Source: Eublepharis macularius
Lineage: Eukaryota > Chordata > Lepidosauria > Squamata > Eublepharidae
DNA: 64,000 nucleotides
Assembly: GCF_028583425.1 (NCBI RefSeq)
Contig: NC_072796.1
Coordinates: 142,795,464-142,859,463 of the forward strand
Direction: 5' to 3'
Shown here: in pieces, positions 21,329-34,100 of the stretch
Layout of the letters: the number at the start of each line of letters is the position of its first letter
How positions within the stretch are numbered: the stretch's first letter is position 1
Position numbers and translations under genes: made by a program
Notes under the pieces: model-generated
The model's database searches: none
The model's input: only the letters and a program-made list of their open reading frames with translations
What the model was told of the DNA's origin: nothing

Positions 21329-22080
21329 GAGCCAGTTTGGAGTAGTGGTTAAGAGCTGTACACCAACAAAAAGGCTGTTCCAGTACAACAAGGTAATCCA
21401 ACAGGGAAGAAACTCACCGGAAACAATTACTAAAGAGTGCTATTTATAAGGATTGAAGTGCCAGTGCTCTACATAAGAATAAATAGTAACTGTAAAAGCC
21501 TATACAAAAATATTCAATACATTTATAAATATAAATAGCAGTGCAATGAACCTTTCATACAATAAGAGACTGATTCTTTTCCCTATTTTCAAGAACAGGG
21601 TTCAGTTGCCAATTAATAGAAGGTTGCGTCCTGGTAAAGTACAATAAATTCAAGTCCAGTTCACTAATGTATTAATTTTCCTTTTTAGGTATAATGATGG
21701 ACAGTCTATTCATTTGGGGATGTAGATGTGATACCCCAAAAGGTCTTTGGAGTTCTTACTTGCATCCTGGAATCTACCTGATGGTAAACGAAAGCGGACT
21801 TTCTGTGCCCTTCCTGTAGCTAAAAGACTTACATTGCAACATAGGAGAGATAAATACCCACCTGCCGTAATTCAATGGATGGAGAACCTGCCAATTTTAT
21901 CTACATTTGTACGGCATACAGACGACACTACGGATGAACTTATTTTTAGATATTTGGAAACCTTGAATTGATGCTTATGTGTAGATTTCTCACTATTGTC
22001 ATATGTTCATTTCTATTATGCATAATAAGGCTCTTTTTAATTTTCTTTTCAAATAAAATAGAATTTAAAAGAAAAAAAAA
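21329..22080 (+). mobile_element. SINE head joined to unclassified retroelement sequence
   Basis: A truncated SINE head ('gtagtggttaagagc') is followed by AT-rich sequence. At 21747-21971 an open frame reads AKRLTLQHRRDKYPPAVIQW and ends DELIFRYLETLN, resembling the C-terminal region of an L1-like ORF2 in layout. The family is not certain. An A-rich stretch follows near 22070. Confidence 0.4.
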
Positions 22081-23250
22081 TCTTATCATGCCTGTAAGTA
22101 TCTACCAGATATTGGGAGACCATATTTCAGTTCCTGGCAAAACTTGCTTTTTCCAAGAGAGTGAAGAAATATTCTTGATTCTTATATTTTTTTTAATTGC
22201 ACTTCTCAGAGTTGATCCCCAGGGATAAGGGCAAATGAGCTTTAAATTCAACACCAATATGCTGGGAGTGGGGGTCCAGGAGCCGGGGGTGGGGGGGGTG
22301 GGGGGTCTGCTGCCTCCTGCTTTCCCCCTTAGGCAGTAGAGAGGCAGGGATTTCACAGGGCAAGTTGGGTGGAGGAGCAGGTCTCTTGGCAAGAAAAAGA
22401 ATGCCCCACCCCGTCCCAAACGGCATGGATGATGGTTCCTGAATGCAGTCGCTTCCTGAGATAGGAATCAGGGAGCAAAAAAAGGCCCATCAGGGCAGCT
22501 GGCCCCCAGGCCTTCCAAGCCACCGGGCTGGTTTGGACTTTTGTGGCCCTGCCTGGCCGGCTCCTCCTTTTCACTCCAGCCCACTTGGCCTTTGTTGTGT
22601 TAACGCACCCAGGGAATTAAGCAAACTCTCCTGATGGCTCTGCTAACAGGGCTGCTAATGTCTGGTTAATGGCTCTGGATGGTGGGGGTGGGTGGAGGGC
22701 AGGCTATCGGTCTCTCAGGGCTCCTGGCCCAGAAGGGGCACTGGCCCATTATTCTCCAGTGCTGGCCAGAAGAAATGGGCCCAAAGCCATGATGCTTCAG
22801 TGTAGAGAATGTAGCTAAGGCTCAGCTCTGCCAAGGGACTGCCTCAGAGCACGTACAGAGCATGACTTGCCCCAACGGGCACCGTTTGCCTTTCAGCTTA
22901 TGAAGGCTTCCCGCTGGATGACAGCTGAGCCACCTCCAGCAAAGTTCTGCCCTTCTAAGCACATTGATTTCAACAGCTAGGCCGGTGCTGAGAAAAACGC
23001 ATCTTCCATTGGGATGAACGGAGCCACAGGAATCTTCCGAGCACTGCTGTGTGGCCTCCCTGTGGGAGGGAAGGAGATGCCTCGGGGAGGCTAGAGCTGG
23101 ATGTTTCCCACCTCTGGGCCCTGCTCTTCTCTTTGAAGATATTCAACATGAGGGGAACATGGTGGATTGGGCCCGTCAATTGCTTTGCCTCCCTTTATGC
23201 TGTCCTGGCACAGAAGCAGCCTGGGCTGGTCAAGATAGAAAAAGCAAGCC
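22081..23250. other. Spacer with no recognised gene
   Basis: GC-rich unique sequence with a long G run near 22290. No conserved exon or repeat recognised. Confidence 0.4.
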
Positions 23251-23252
23251 CC

Positions 23253-23284
<32 letters not shown>
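23251..23284. repeat. (TG)n microsatellite
   Basis: About 15 to 16 uninterrupted TG dinucleotides. Confidence 0.95.
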
Positions 23285-23288
<4 letters not shown>

Positions 23289-24294
23289 AGCCAAACCTCT
23301 TTGCTGAGCCCCGGGGGGGGTGGTTCTGGAGCTGGGGCCACCTTGGTGCAATTCTCATCTGGCCTGATACGGCTTCCTGGCCCAGCCTCTCAGAGGAAGG
23401 GCATTACCCAAGACGTTCAAGCTCTTTTACTGTTGCATTCACTGTCCCCTCTTATAGAAACAATTTCTCTCTGTGGTCATCAAACTCACGTTGACCCCTT
23501 CATGGGCTGGATGGCAGCACGAGACGCAGGAAACGTTTCGGGTTGCAGGCAAAAGGAGGCATCCCAACGCCATCTCAACACTCCCCCTAACAGCAAACCT
23601 GATGGCTGAGGACGCAAAGAGAAAGGCAGACTATAACATCACATTGGTATCCTGCTGGGGCCTCGGGACCATATGCATGATTCTACCCTCATACAACAAC
23701 CCTGTGAGGTGGGCTATGCTGAAAGTGTATGGCTGGCCAACAAGTTTTGATGGCAATGGGGAAGCCTATAGATTCCCAAGATGAAACGAGCACTTTGGAC
23801 AGCAAAACGGGGCCTCCTACAGACAAGACTGGGGTTTCTTCATCTTGGGGAATGTTTCAGAATTAAGAAAATACCCCCCACATGGCTTGTTATGGACTGA
23901 GCATGCCCACAGACTGTTGAGAGTGGCTGAGGATTGGCTGAAGGGTAAAAAGGGAAAGAAGACTGGGAAATTGCCCCTGAGAACTTAGGATTGTGGGTCA
24001 GATGTGTTTGGATTTCCAGGGTTTTTTTTAGCCCTCCCCTGTAGTTCTCCGTGGACCCTCACCACCTTCCTATATGCAGAGCTGATTCCGTCGAAACTGC
24101 CTGGATGAAGGGTAAGGAGGCCGGCTGGTGCACGGTTGGTGCTAGAGAAATACCTTTTCCCTCTTGTACTCTTTGGCTTGTGATGTGGGAGCCAATGTGA
24201 GTTCCATGGCTGTAGTCATATTTATGTAGCCTGCACGGGCGAGCACTGCTGGCTAATACTTCATGCACAGGTCTGTCCATTCCCCCCTCATCCA

Positions 24295-24475
24295 AAGATC
24301 TCAGGTCTGCATGCCTGGGCCCCCGTTTTCTCCCTACAGCAACCCTGTGAGGTAGGTGAGACTGAGAGTGTGCCTACCCAAGCGCACCCAGCAAGTTTCG
24401 CAGCAGAGAGGTGGATTTGGAGTTCTCTCCTAGCCCAGCACTGTAGCCACAATGCCACAATGGCCCTTCCACAAA
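24295..24475 (-). mobile_element. SINE fragment, reversed
   Basis: Contains 'cagcaaccctgtgaggtagg' and 'cagcaagtttcgcagcagag' as in the reversed SINE at 18950-19190; head decayed. Confidence 0.5.
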
Positions 24476-24775
24476 AGCACGTAACCAGAGCCCTGTTGGA
24501 TTAGACCAGTGGTCCATCCCGTCCGGTGGCTGCCCAACAAAGAGGCACAGAGGCGGAGACCTTCCCCTAAAGTTGCTTCCTGGCACTGGTAGCCAGACTG
24601 GGGAGGTTCTCTTGAGTCACCACGACTCTGTCTAATCCTCCTTTATAAGTCATCTATGCTTGTGACCATCTCTATACCCATCGGCTTCAAATTTATTAAC
24701 CCCTGAGCAAAGAATATTTGTCCATTCTGAATCTATTGCTCCACAACTTAATTCAGTCCCCCCCTCCCTGCTCCT
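24476..24775 (-). mobile_element. CR1-type LINE 3' region, reversed
   Basis: Starts 'gagccctgttggattagacc' and runs through 'aggcacagaggcggagacc' and 'cttcctggcactggtagcc', a lizard CR1 3' region read backwards. Confidence 0.65.
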
Positions 24776-24835
24776 GCAAGTCCTGGTATTATGAGAGGGG
24801 GAGGAAAAGTTCTCTCCGTCTACTCTGTCTGGCCT

Positions 24836-25165
24836 ATGCCAGTTTAGTGTAGTGGTTAAGAGCATGGGGCTCTAATCTGGAGAGCCATGTTCCATTTCCC
24901 ACTCCTCCTCTTGAAGCCAGCTGGGTGACCTTGGGACAGTCACTTAAGAGCGGCAGGTCTCTAATCTGAAGAGCCGTGTTCGACTCCCTGCTCCTCCACA
25001 TGAAGCCAGCTGGGTCAGCCACAGCTCTTTCAGAGCTCTCTCAGCCCCACCCACTTCACCAGGTGATTGTTGTGGGGATAATACTAACATACTTTGTAAA
25101 CCGCTCTGAGTGGGTGTTAAGTCATCCTGAAGGGCGGTATATAAACTGAATGTTGTTATTATTAT
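24836..25165 (+). mobile_element. tRNA-derived SINE with partial internal duplication
   Basis: Head 'agtgtagtggttaagagcat' at 24844, then a second, partial copy of the head interior ('gagcggcaggtctctaatct') from about 24948, then the core and 'aagggcggtatataaactg' end. The duplicated part is the same region as that amplified at 13371-13690. Confidence 0.75.
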
Positions 25166-26034
25166 TATAAACCTTTCCCACATCTTTTTTGTGAAATGAA
25201 AAATCCCAGACTGAATCACAGGACAGGTGTCCCTCCCAACCCCTTAATCATCTTGGTTGTCCTGAAGGGTGGTATATAAATCGAATGGTGTTGTTGTCAT
25301 TGTCCCCCCGTTTATTATTGTCTGCCATCTTCTGCACTTTTTCCAGCTCTGCCAGGCCCTTTATGGCCAGTATGCTATGCATCAAATAAGGTGGCCTTGG
25401 GCCCATCACACTTTCACTCAGCCTAACCTACCTCACAAGGTTGTTGCGAAGATGTTGAAGGGAGCCATGTCCATTGCTCACATCTCTGAGATTTTTGGAG
25501 GAAGTGTGGAATACAAAGTTCATAAACAGATTTCTGGTCAGTAGAATATGCAGGTTTTTGTTTCGATAGTTATTTAGGCAATTTTCCAACAATCCATGTA
25601 TTTTAGTATTTTGGGGCTAGGCTTCCATTAGCCATTAAATAATATTCCAATTGGTGTTACCTAACTACGAAAAAGGCATTTCTTTATGAATGTTTAAGTT
25701 AAAGTTGTAAAAAATACTTTTGTGGGGGAAAGTCAGCCCTACTCTGATGTCAGAGGCTTGGCTTCATTGACCCACCAACTCAGCGCGTGTCCTTTCTGCA
25801 CCAGGGCTGGCTTGATGCCCCTGCTCTGAACACTTTCATCTCTTTGCTGCCACAACTGCGGAAGGTGTACTGTCTGCTTAGATGGCAGGATTGTGGTAGA
25901 ATCCTGTTGAGGCTGCTGTAAATATTTTTAGTGCCCTCTGACCATGCAAGTGTTCGCCACTGCAGGACCATATGCCACCCCTACTCCCAAACCAAGCAAG
26001 AATAATAGCTCGGAGAAACGACGACTGAGGGGGT

Positions 26035-26515
26035 GACATGACAGAGGTTGACAAGATTATGCATGGGATAGAGAAGGCAGAGAAAGAAGTACTTTTCTCC
26101 CTTTTTCACAATACCAGAACTCGTGGCCACACAATGAAATTGCTGAGCAGTTGGGTCAGAACAGATAAAAGGAAGTACTTCTTCACCCAAAGGGTGATTA
26201 ACACATGGAATTCACTGCCTCAGGAGGTGGCAGCAGCTTCAAGCATAGACAGCTTCAAGAGGGGATTGGAGAAACATATGGAGCAGCGGTCCATCAGTGG
26301 CTATTAGCCACAAGGTATAGCTGGAACTCTCTTGTCTAAGGCAGTGATGCTCTGTATTCTCGGGGTTTGGGGCAGCAATCAGTGGGAGGGCTTCTAGTGT
26401 CCCGTCCCCCACTGGCAGACCTCCTGAAGACACCTGGGTTTTGGCTACTGTGTGACACAGAGTGTTGGACTGAATGGGCCATTGGCCTGATCCAACATGG
26501 CTTCTCTTAAGAATA
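26035..26515 (+). mobile_element. CR1-type LINE 3' end
   Basis: Encodes KRKYFFTQRVINTWNSLPQEV and ends FKRGLEKHM, then a 3' UTR with 'gggccattggcctgatccaa' and 'tggcttctcttaagaa'. A different CR1 subfamily from 12345-12755. Confidence 0.8.
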
Positions 26516-26614
26516 TCCTGCCAGGAGCTACATGCAAGCATTGCCTTCCAGCTTCCCTGTCTTGATTCATTATCCCCTCCTAAATTCAACTTCCCATTAC
26601 AGACCCTCACAACC

Positions 26615-26830
26615 AACATAGTAAAGAGTCCAGTAGCACCTTTAAGACTAACCAACTTTATTGTGGCATAAGCTTTCAAGAACCACTGCTCTCTTTGTCA
26701 GATGCATCCAGAAGAGAGCTGTGCTTCTCGAAAGCTTATGCTACAATAAAGTTGGTTAGTCTTAAAAGTGCTACTGGACTTTTTTCTATTTTGCAACTAC
26801 AGACTAACATGGTTGACTCCTCTGGATTCA
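26615..26830. mobile_element. Palindromic MITE copy, nearly complete
   Basis: Arms from 'catagtaaagagtccagtag' to 'gactaacatggttgactcct'; centre 'gtcagatgcatccagaag'. Confidence 0.88.
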
Positions 26831-27694
26831 CAACCAACCGACTCTTCATGCCCTACAACTTCCATAATTTCTGTTTGAACACCTTAATGAGGCACAGATA
26901 TGGCTCATAAGGTGCTACTGGATTCCATTCTTGCTCTTCTACTGCAGACCACGGTGGCAGCTGCTCACCTGAAACTACCTGGAACTGAAACAAGTGATCT
27001 CACCTCCAGAGGGCACTATGGGGCAGAGGGACCCTTCTCTCCCCCCACCCCCTTTCCAACATGTACATCCACTCATCAAGGGAAGGTCGTTTTAATAATC
27101 TTTTCCAAGGTTTGAATTGTTCCCTGCAGGAATAAATTGCAAACGCTGGCATGTGCAAAACATTTTACATTTATTTACACGTGCTAGATTTATACTCCAC
27201 CTTTCCATTCGGCATGCTGATGGAGGCTAAACAAATTTGCCCTTGTACAAACCAGCAACAACAATTCAGAACAAAACTGCAGCAATGCAACTCCTCATAG
27301 GGAAGGTGAGGAGCATCTCTGTTCAGAGCTCCCGTGGGCTGCTGTATAACAACTTCGTTCCCATTTACTGTTGGGAAGGCGACTACGATGTACAACACAA
27401 CCAAGTTTTTTAAAAACCCAATTATTGAAACACACAGTATAAAAAAACTTGTCAATGGGACCAACAGACTGCAAACTCTTGCCTCAAGCTGGGGGACAAA
27501 TGTTTGTTTTCAAGAAATTTGTTCTAATGTTAGTGGCCAAATACACACTTGCTGTTCTACGTGGGGGAGAATACCCACTCCCACTAAATGTGGATTCCTT
27601 GCAAATGGAAAGAGATCAAAGACACTCACAGCCTTCCCAGAACTGACCCTCTTGGAAGAGTTGGCTGTACCAGTTGCCCTTGCCATGCTGGGGC

Positions 27695-27893
27695 CTGAGA
27701 GCCAAGCTACAAGTGATGAATAATACTTGCCTGGCAAGTGAACAGACTCATGTGTATTCCTCCCTGTTCACTTGCCATTCACTTGCTCTCCATTTGTGGA
27801 GCGCAAGTGAATGGCAAGTGAACAGGGAATACACGTGAGTCTGTTCACTTGCCAGGCAAGTATTATTCATCACTTGTAGCTTGGCTCTGAGAG
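27695..27893. mobile_element. Hairpin (foldback) element
   Basis: Two arms of about 90 bp are reverse complements with about one substitution and one 2-nt gap: the left begins 'gccaagctacaagtgatgaa' and the right ends 'ttcatcacttgtagcttggc'. The loop is about 15 nt. No coding capacity; resembles a MITE with full-length inverted arms. Confidence 0.85.
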
Positions 27894-28094
27894 AAGATGG
27901 TCAGGGAAAGGATCAAAGGAGATCTCTGACTTTTTGCCCAAGTGCTGCTTGTGGGGGCTGACCGTAACACAATATGGCCACTTGATTGCCCATACGTGTG
28001 AAGCAGAGCCTGTTGTGGATCATGCTTGGACCTTGGCATGCTGAGCAAATACTCTACCCGAGTCAGAGCCCCTCCCCTCAAGGTAAGCTGCGAG

Positions 28095-28330
28095 GACCAT
28101 TTGGGGACAGTAAGATTTCACCTGATCACTCATGCAGGCTGCAGTCCCCGTGAAGTCTTCCATGCTGTGTTTGGAACATGGGACACGTTTTGTAGACCAA
28201 AGAAAGCTTCATGAGCCACACATGAGAGATGCCTATCAATGCTCAAGAGTGTGGGAAACATCTTCCTAACAACTCAGGCTTAGTGAAGCACCAGAGAATC
28301 CACGCAGGATAGAAAGCCCAACAAGAGCTG
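28095..28330 (+). pseudogene. Decayed C2H2 zinc-finger fragment
   Basis: One reading gives ECGKHLPNNSGLVKHQRIHAG followed by a stop and KP: the C2H2 signature (CGK, L at the right spacing, HQRIH) and a broken TGEKP linker. Just upstream, HMRDAYQC and HLITHAG in other frames look like parts of neighbouring fingers. At least one in-frame stop and frame changes show decay. No intact KRAB/SCAN or start is visible. It lies between the two FOXH1 copies and is probably a dispersed piece of a zinc-finger gene. Confidence 0.6.
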
Positions 28331-28439
28331 CCATTTGGGGAGGATACCTTGCTGGCTGAGCTGCCCTTCTGACGCATCAAAGAGGCCACGTGGAAGAGAG
28401 GCCCTGCAGCAGGCTGCTCTTCACACAACTCTTCTTTCC

Positions 28440-30070
28440 TCCTAAGAGTATGTTGCTATAGACACAAACTGCAGGAATTCAAGCTGAGCCAATGAATTCT
28501 TGGAGGGCAGAGCTACAGGACAGCGTCTGCATGTCAAGAGGGGGTGTCATTGACCGTCAGAGGCTGGGGGCAAGACACAAGGATGGTTCCTACCCTCAGG
28601 CCCTGCTGCTCACTCCTTTCTCTGTGGCATCTGCTTGGCCATCAGCACAAGAGAGAATGCCGAGCCGGTGAGCCAACCTGGCCCTTCTCTGCTTACCAGT
28701 TCAAAGGAGTAGCCACGCTTATGACTCTCTACAGCTGCTAACCTTTATGATGTCCCATGGCTCCCTTTCACCTTAAAGTCACCTTCATGCTGCTGACATT
28801 AAAAGTGAAAGAGCATTGCCTGTGCGGGCCAATCGATGCACAAGAGTAGAGCAGACAGCTGAAAACAAATATTTAGGAGACTCCTGACAACACATGTGTG
28901 ATTTTTTTCTGGAAACCTAACCCCTTCTTTCTTTCCTTCTCTCCCACATACATGCCACGGTGTGAAACAGTCGGATACACAATGCATTTCCCTAGAGACC
29001 ACTCACAAATCTGGCTGGTCGAAGGCAAGCCAGGAGCCAAGCTGCAAGAGGGAGGGTGGATGAGGGAGCGTTATGGCAAGCAGAGAGAGACTCTCTACAG
29101 GTGACTGTAGCAGCTGTCAGAACCAGAAGCTGAAGCAGTCACCTGCAGGCATCCTGTATGGACCAGAGCTCAGTTTGTGATGCAAGCTATCACCTGGTGC
29201 TGCATTCAGCGATTACTAGTCAGACACATGAGAAGTTGTCCCATTTTCTGCAGTAGAAAAATAATGAGAAATAAAAAGAGAGGAAAAGACAAATCCTTAT
29301 AAAACTACTGATCTGGGTACTGAAGAATCTTCCAAACGGAGAAACATAATCACAATATCATAGATCTTTTATATCCAGAACGCCTAGTAATATGCTGTAT
29401 AGTGATGCTGTCAGAAGTTGCGTTGCTGCAGTGTGATTATAGCGCATGCCAGAACAACAGAAGCCGAGAAAAGGAGTGTCTTGGAAATGCGTCCAATGAG
29501 TAACTGGCTTGCTAGACCATTTCAGCACTGACTTGAGGCAAAAGAGCTTCTTTGCATGACTGTGCATGTGCCTAGAGTCTCATTTAGACTGTTGGCACAC
29601 CCTACCCTCACAGGTACTGTGTGGGCATGCATAGCTATTTTGCAGCTCAGCTTAAGAGTTCCTGAGCCTGTGCAGAGTGCACTTCAAACCTATCTTGCCT
29701 TGCCAGCCTCCTGTTTAAATCAGGCCTGGAATGACTCCGCAGCAAGGACCAAGGAACCTTAGCCAACCTGACAATGACTCTTCCGTTCCATTGGGGTGCC
29801 AAGCTGCAGGGATTGTCCCTGGCCATCATGAACTCTAATGACTCAAAGAAGTGACCCTAGACAAGTTGCTCTGGACATGAGAAATCTGTCACACTGTGGT
29901 CATCTGCTCTTCCCTTTGGGGCAATTCCTCCTAATCAGGACCAACCAAGGAAAAGAACAGGCCACCACAGAAATATGCACTTCGACTCTGTAGATTGAGG
30001 TGAAAGTCTTGCTTTTTGCTGCCCTGTTCTTTCTCTGAAACTGAGAAAGGTTCCTTCTTCCATGTCATAT
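28440..30070. other. Spacer with no recognised gene
   Basis: Mixed-composition unique sequence. A short 'aggagccaagctgcaag' stretch near 29030 resembles the outer arm of the hairpin element at 27695. No exon supported. Confidence 0.4.
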
Positions 30071-30074
30071 CCCT

Positions 30075-30300
30075 GCAAAATAGTACAGTCCAGTAGCACC
30101 TTTAAGACTCACCAACTTTACTGTAGCATAAGCTTTTGAGAGCCACAGCTCTCTTCATCAGATGTGTCTGACGATGCATCTGACAAAGAGAGTGGTGGCT
30201 CTCGAAAGCTTATGCTACAGTAAAGTTGGTGAGTCTTAAAGGTGCTACTGGACTCTTGACTATTTTGCTACTACAGACTAACACGGCTAACTCCTCTGAA
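30075..30300. mobile_element. Palindromic MITE copy, complete
   Basis: Arms from 'caaaatagtacagtccagta' to 'gactaacacggctaactcct'. The centre carries a small duplication ('gtctgacgatgcatctgac'). Confidence 0.88.
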
Positions 30301-30527
30301 GAAATCCCTGGAGATTTACGGGCAGTGTCTGGACAGGGCATAGTTTGGGGAATGTTGGACAGGGCATAGTTTGGGGAAGGGAGCAAGCTCAGCAGGGAAG
30401 AGATGCCTTAGAATCTGCTCCCTGGAGCTGCTGTTACCTCCCAGGGACCTGATCTCTGTAGTCTGGAGATCAGCTGTAATTCCAGGAGAACTCCAGACCC
30501 CACCTGGAGGGTAGTAACCCTAGCTGC
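30300..30527. mobile_element. MITE with TGGCAACC-type end, degraded
   Basis: Shares 'gatctctgtagtctggagat' and the end 'cacctggagggtagtaaccc' with 51655-51872. Contains a short direct duplication of 'ggacagggcatagtttgggg'. Confidence 0.5.
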
Positions 30528-30924
30528 GGGAAAAGATCTGCAATTCTTTCCTCTCCAAACAGTCGGGCTTTTTGGAGAGGAAAATAACAGCAAAATGGCT
30601 TCCCACGGCACTCCCACTCTATCCCACCCCACAGCAGAAAGCCTTCCAATAAAAATACTGCACATTTTCCTGAAGCTTGTCCGGGTCAGATGGAGAACTG
30701 GAGGGAGGGGCGGTGCGGGCCACTGTCTTGTCCCCAGAGAGTCTGGCCTGTGCTTTCGTGCTGCCTGCGGCCTTGTCAACATCTTCTGCTGCTCAGGAGG
30801 ACTTGGCCTGGGAGAGCCCCACCAACTTCGGGGTCTGCTGGGCATCCAAGCAGAATGCAGCTGGGGGCAAGAGACTTAGATGGGGAGGTCTAGCAAAAAC
30901 GGCACGGCTTCTCCTCTGGGAGGT

Positions 30925-31075
30925 GCCTTGGCTCAGTGGTGGACAGCACCGGCTTTGCATGCAAAAGATCCCAGCTGCAATCCATGCGACCAGGCAGTAG
31001 GCAAGCTGGGAGAAACAGGGACAGTCTCACCTGGGCAACTTGATGCTGTATCACCTTTGGGTGGCGGAACAATAC
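30925..31075 (+). mobile_element. tRNA-derived SINE
   Basis: 'ggctcagtggtggacagcac' and 'tttgcatgcaaaagatccc' match the head type at 63525. Lies just past the 3' end of FOXH1 copy B, within its probable 3' UTR or flank. Confidence 0.6.
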
Positions 31076-31175
31076 TCTGTAGAGGCATGGCGGGGTTTGT
31101 AGTTGGCAACGTTCGTTCAACTGCGTGGGCAGATCTTCCATGGCAATACTGTTTTTGTGAGGCCTGTGAATCTCC

Positions 31176-34100
31176 TCAGGAGGGGTCATAGTGGGTCAGC
31201 ACAGCCCTCCTGGGACACAGGCCAGCCCCGGCAAAGGCTGGCTGGATGATATCCAACGGGTGGGTCATCCACACATCAAACACAGTTTTGTTTGGAGGCA
31301 TGGTCTGGTCCAGCTCCAGAGGGAGCCTTGGTGGTGGGCTGGGCTGTATGGAAGGGCCTGGCATCAGCTCCCAGGACAAGGGGCTTCCAGAGGGCATGGG
31401 GCCATAGAAAGGCTGGCCTGGGACTGCAGAGAAGGCTGAGAAGGGGCTCGAGGGGGCCACCACGTTGGGGGCCACACACTTGCTGTAAGAGGTGGGCAGC
31501 TGCTCCCAGTGCGGGGCAGGTGGTGGCAAGGGAGGGGGTGTGTCATCCCCCGAGTCAGAGCCGCTGCTCTCTGGGGCCTGGTGGACCCTGGGGCGCTTGG
31601 CCAGAGCATGCCGGCTCTGCACCTTCTTGGGATGCCGTCTCCCTGCCTCTCTTCCCTTTGGGGACGAGGAGCCGTGGGAAGACAGACTGCTGGAGGAAGA
31701 AAAGGAACGGAGGGCTGGCAGGGGGCCCGAAGGCCTCCAGGGCAGCAGAGGTGGGCCTGATGAGACACGGAAGATGGGGACTGGGCCCCAGAAATCCAGG
31801 GCAGCAGTAGGGGTATGCGGTGCTTCAGCCCCCGCTCTGGGCTTCCCCCCCAGGCCAACATCCTGGAAATCACTGAGCAAGGAGTCAATGGAGAAGGGGG
31901 TGTTTTGGGGAGCCCCTTCGCCTGTCAGGCCTGAGCTGCCGTCTGAGGCAGAGGTGTTGTGAGGAGCCTGGGAGCAGCTGAAAGGCCAGCCGTGGTACAC
32001 GTAGGGGGCAAGATCCACCACAAAAGTCCTCTCCTCTTGGCGGGAGACGGGCGTGTTCTGCAACTTGAGGGCCTCCGGTGGGATGCGGTCCACATCGACG
32101 GTCCAGAAATTCCCTTTGGCCTTGGGCTTGGCTGGATCTTTCAGCACCTGCAGGAGATGGGAGCATCAGGGTACGGGTGCCTGTGCGAGGGGAGGGAGGG
32201 GCGGGATTTCTTGCAAGACAACCACTGACCTCCCCACCCCAGGGTTTATCTATTTCAAACTTTTTATGCCACCTCTCCACCCAAACAGCGCTGTCAAGGC
32301 AGCAAACATTTGAACAGGACCCCAGGGGTTAAAATAATACATACAATGCAATAAAAACATACAAACACAAACACACAACACCAGAACTGCAGAGGAGGGT
32401 CAACAACAGTTATTGGGGGCCTGCTAAACAAAACAGCAAAGTCTTCAGCCACTAGCAGAGGACCACAGGAGCAGGCGACCCTCTCTGAGGAGGGAGAGAG
32501 TTCCAAAATATTGGCCCCCTGATGGAGAAGGCCTTTTCTCGGGCAGCCGCCCATCAGGCCTCAGGTGGTAGGGGCATGTGAAGGAAGGCAGAATGGATTT
32601 CAGGAAAGCTTGCAGCTGCGCTTCTTGCCCAGACCCCTGCTCTCACCCCACCGGATGTCCCTATGGCAGAGGCTTTGAATGCAAACCCAGAATTGTACCA
32701 GCTGCGGCCCATCTCATCTCCAAGGCAGAAAGATCTCCGCTATGCCCAGTTTCCAATTACAGCTCCATATATTAGATCCAATGTTTCTGGAGGGAGCCAA
32801 GTGGATAAATACGAAAAGATGGTAAAATAATAGTCCAGGAGCACCTTTCAGACTAACCAACTTTATTATAGCATAAGTTTGAAGAACCGTAGCTCTCTTC
32901 GTCAGATGAGAGACTCTACTATTTTGCAACTACAGACTAGAACAGCTAACTTCTCTGGATCTAGGAAGATGGTAGAGAATGATAGCTGTGAGGATCTCAG
33001 TGTTTGTCACCCAGTATCATTTATATCCCACTTTAGCCTGTATTTCCTAAATCCTAGTCTGACACAACACTTGGTTGGTTTGAAAGAATTACTGTAACCA
33101 CATATTTTGGCTGCTTCCTATTACTGTTCTTGCTATTGTTTTGTGGTTTTACATTACAGTTGGTGGGTGCTTTTAAAATCGTAGGGTTGGAAGGGACCTC
33201 CAGGGTCATCTAGTCCAACCCCCTACACAATGCAGGAAATTTACAACTACTTCCCCCGCCCCCCCCATCCCCAGTGACCCCCGTTCCATGCTCAGACACC
33301 AGTTAGAGGCTCCAACTACCTCTGTATTTGCCTGTGGGAAGTTGTAATATATTGCTGAGAAATTGTTTACGGATGTAATTGTAAACATAATTGTATACAT
33401 AATTATATGATAGAGATATTATAAATAGTTTGAAATTCAGCCTAGGATGGTGATATTTGAGAGTTACACTAACCATGCCCAGAAGATGGCAAAACACCAT
33501 CAGGATCCCTAGCCGAACTGGCCTGGGGAAAATTGCTTCCTGACCCCAAGGTGGCGATTGGCATTACCCTGGGCATGTAAGAAGGGGCCACGAGAACTAA
33601 GCACCAATGTAACCCTTCTTGCCCTCCCCATCATGATCTGCCCAGGTTCACAGAATCAGCGTTGCTGTCAGGTGGCCATCTGGCCTCTGCTAAATCCCCA
33701 AAGAAGGAGAGCTCAGCACCTCCCAATGACTCATATGATGAATCTTCGCTGACTGTGTTATTGTTTTATGCAAACTGGCTTGAGAGCAGGGACCTGAGTG
33801 TGTGGGGTCAGATGAAGAGGAGAGGTCTATCGCTGGCTATTAAGCATGACAGTTTTATTCAGAAGGCCTCTGACTGTCAGATACTGGGGAGCAGGCTGCA
33901 GGGGAGGGCTGCAACCGGGGCGGCAGCTCCGGGGCTTCCCCGTGGCATCTGTCTAGCCACTATTGGAAATGGGACAGTGGACTAGATGGGCCATGGGACT
34001 GATCCAGCAGGGCTCTTCTTATAGTATGAACACACACAAGAATCCTGATCCAGAGGAGTTAGCCATGTTAGTCTGTAGTTAGTCGTGTTAGTCTGTAGTA

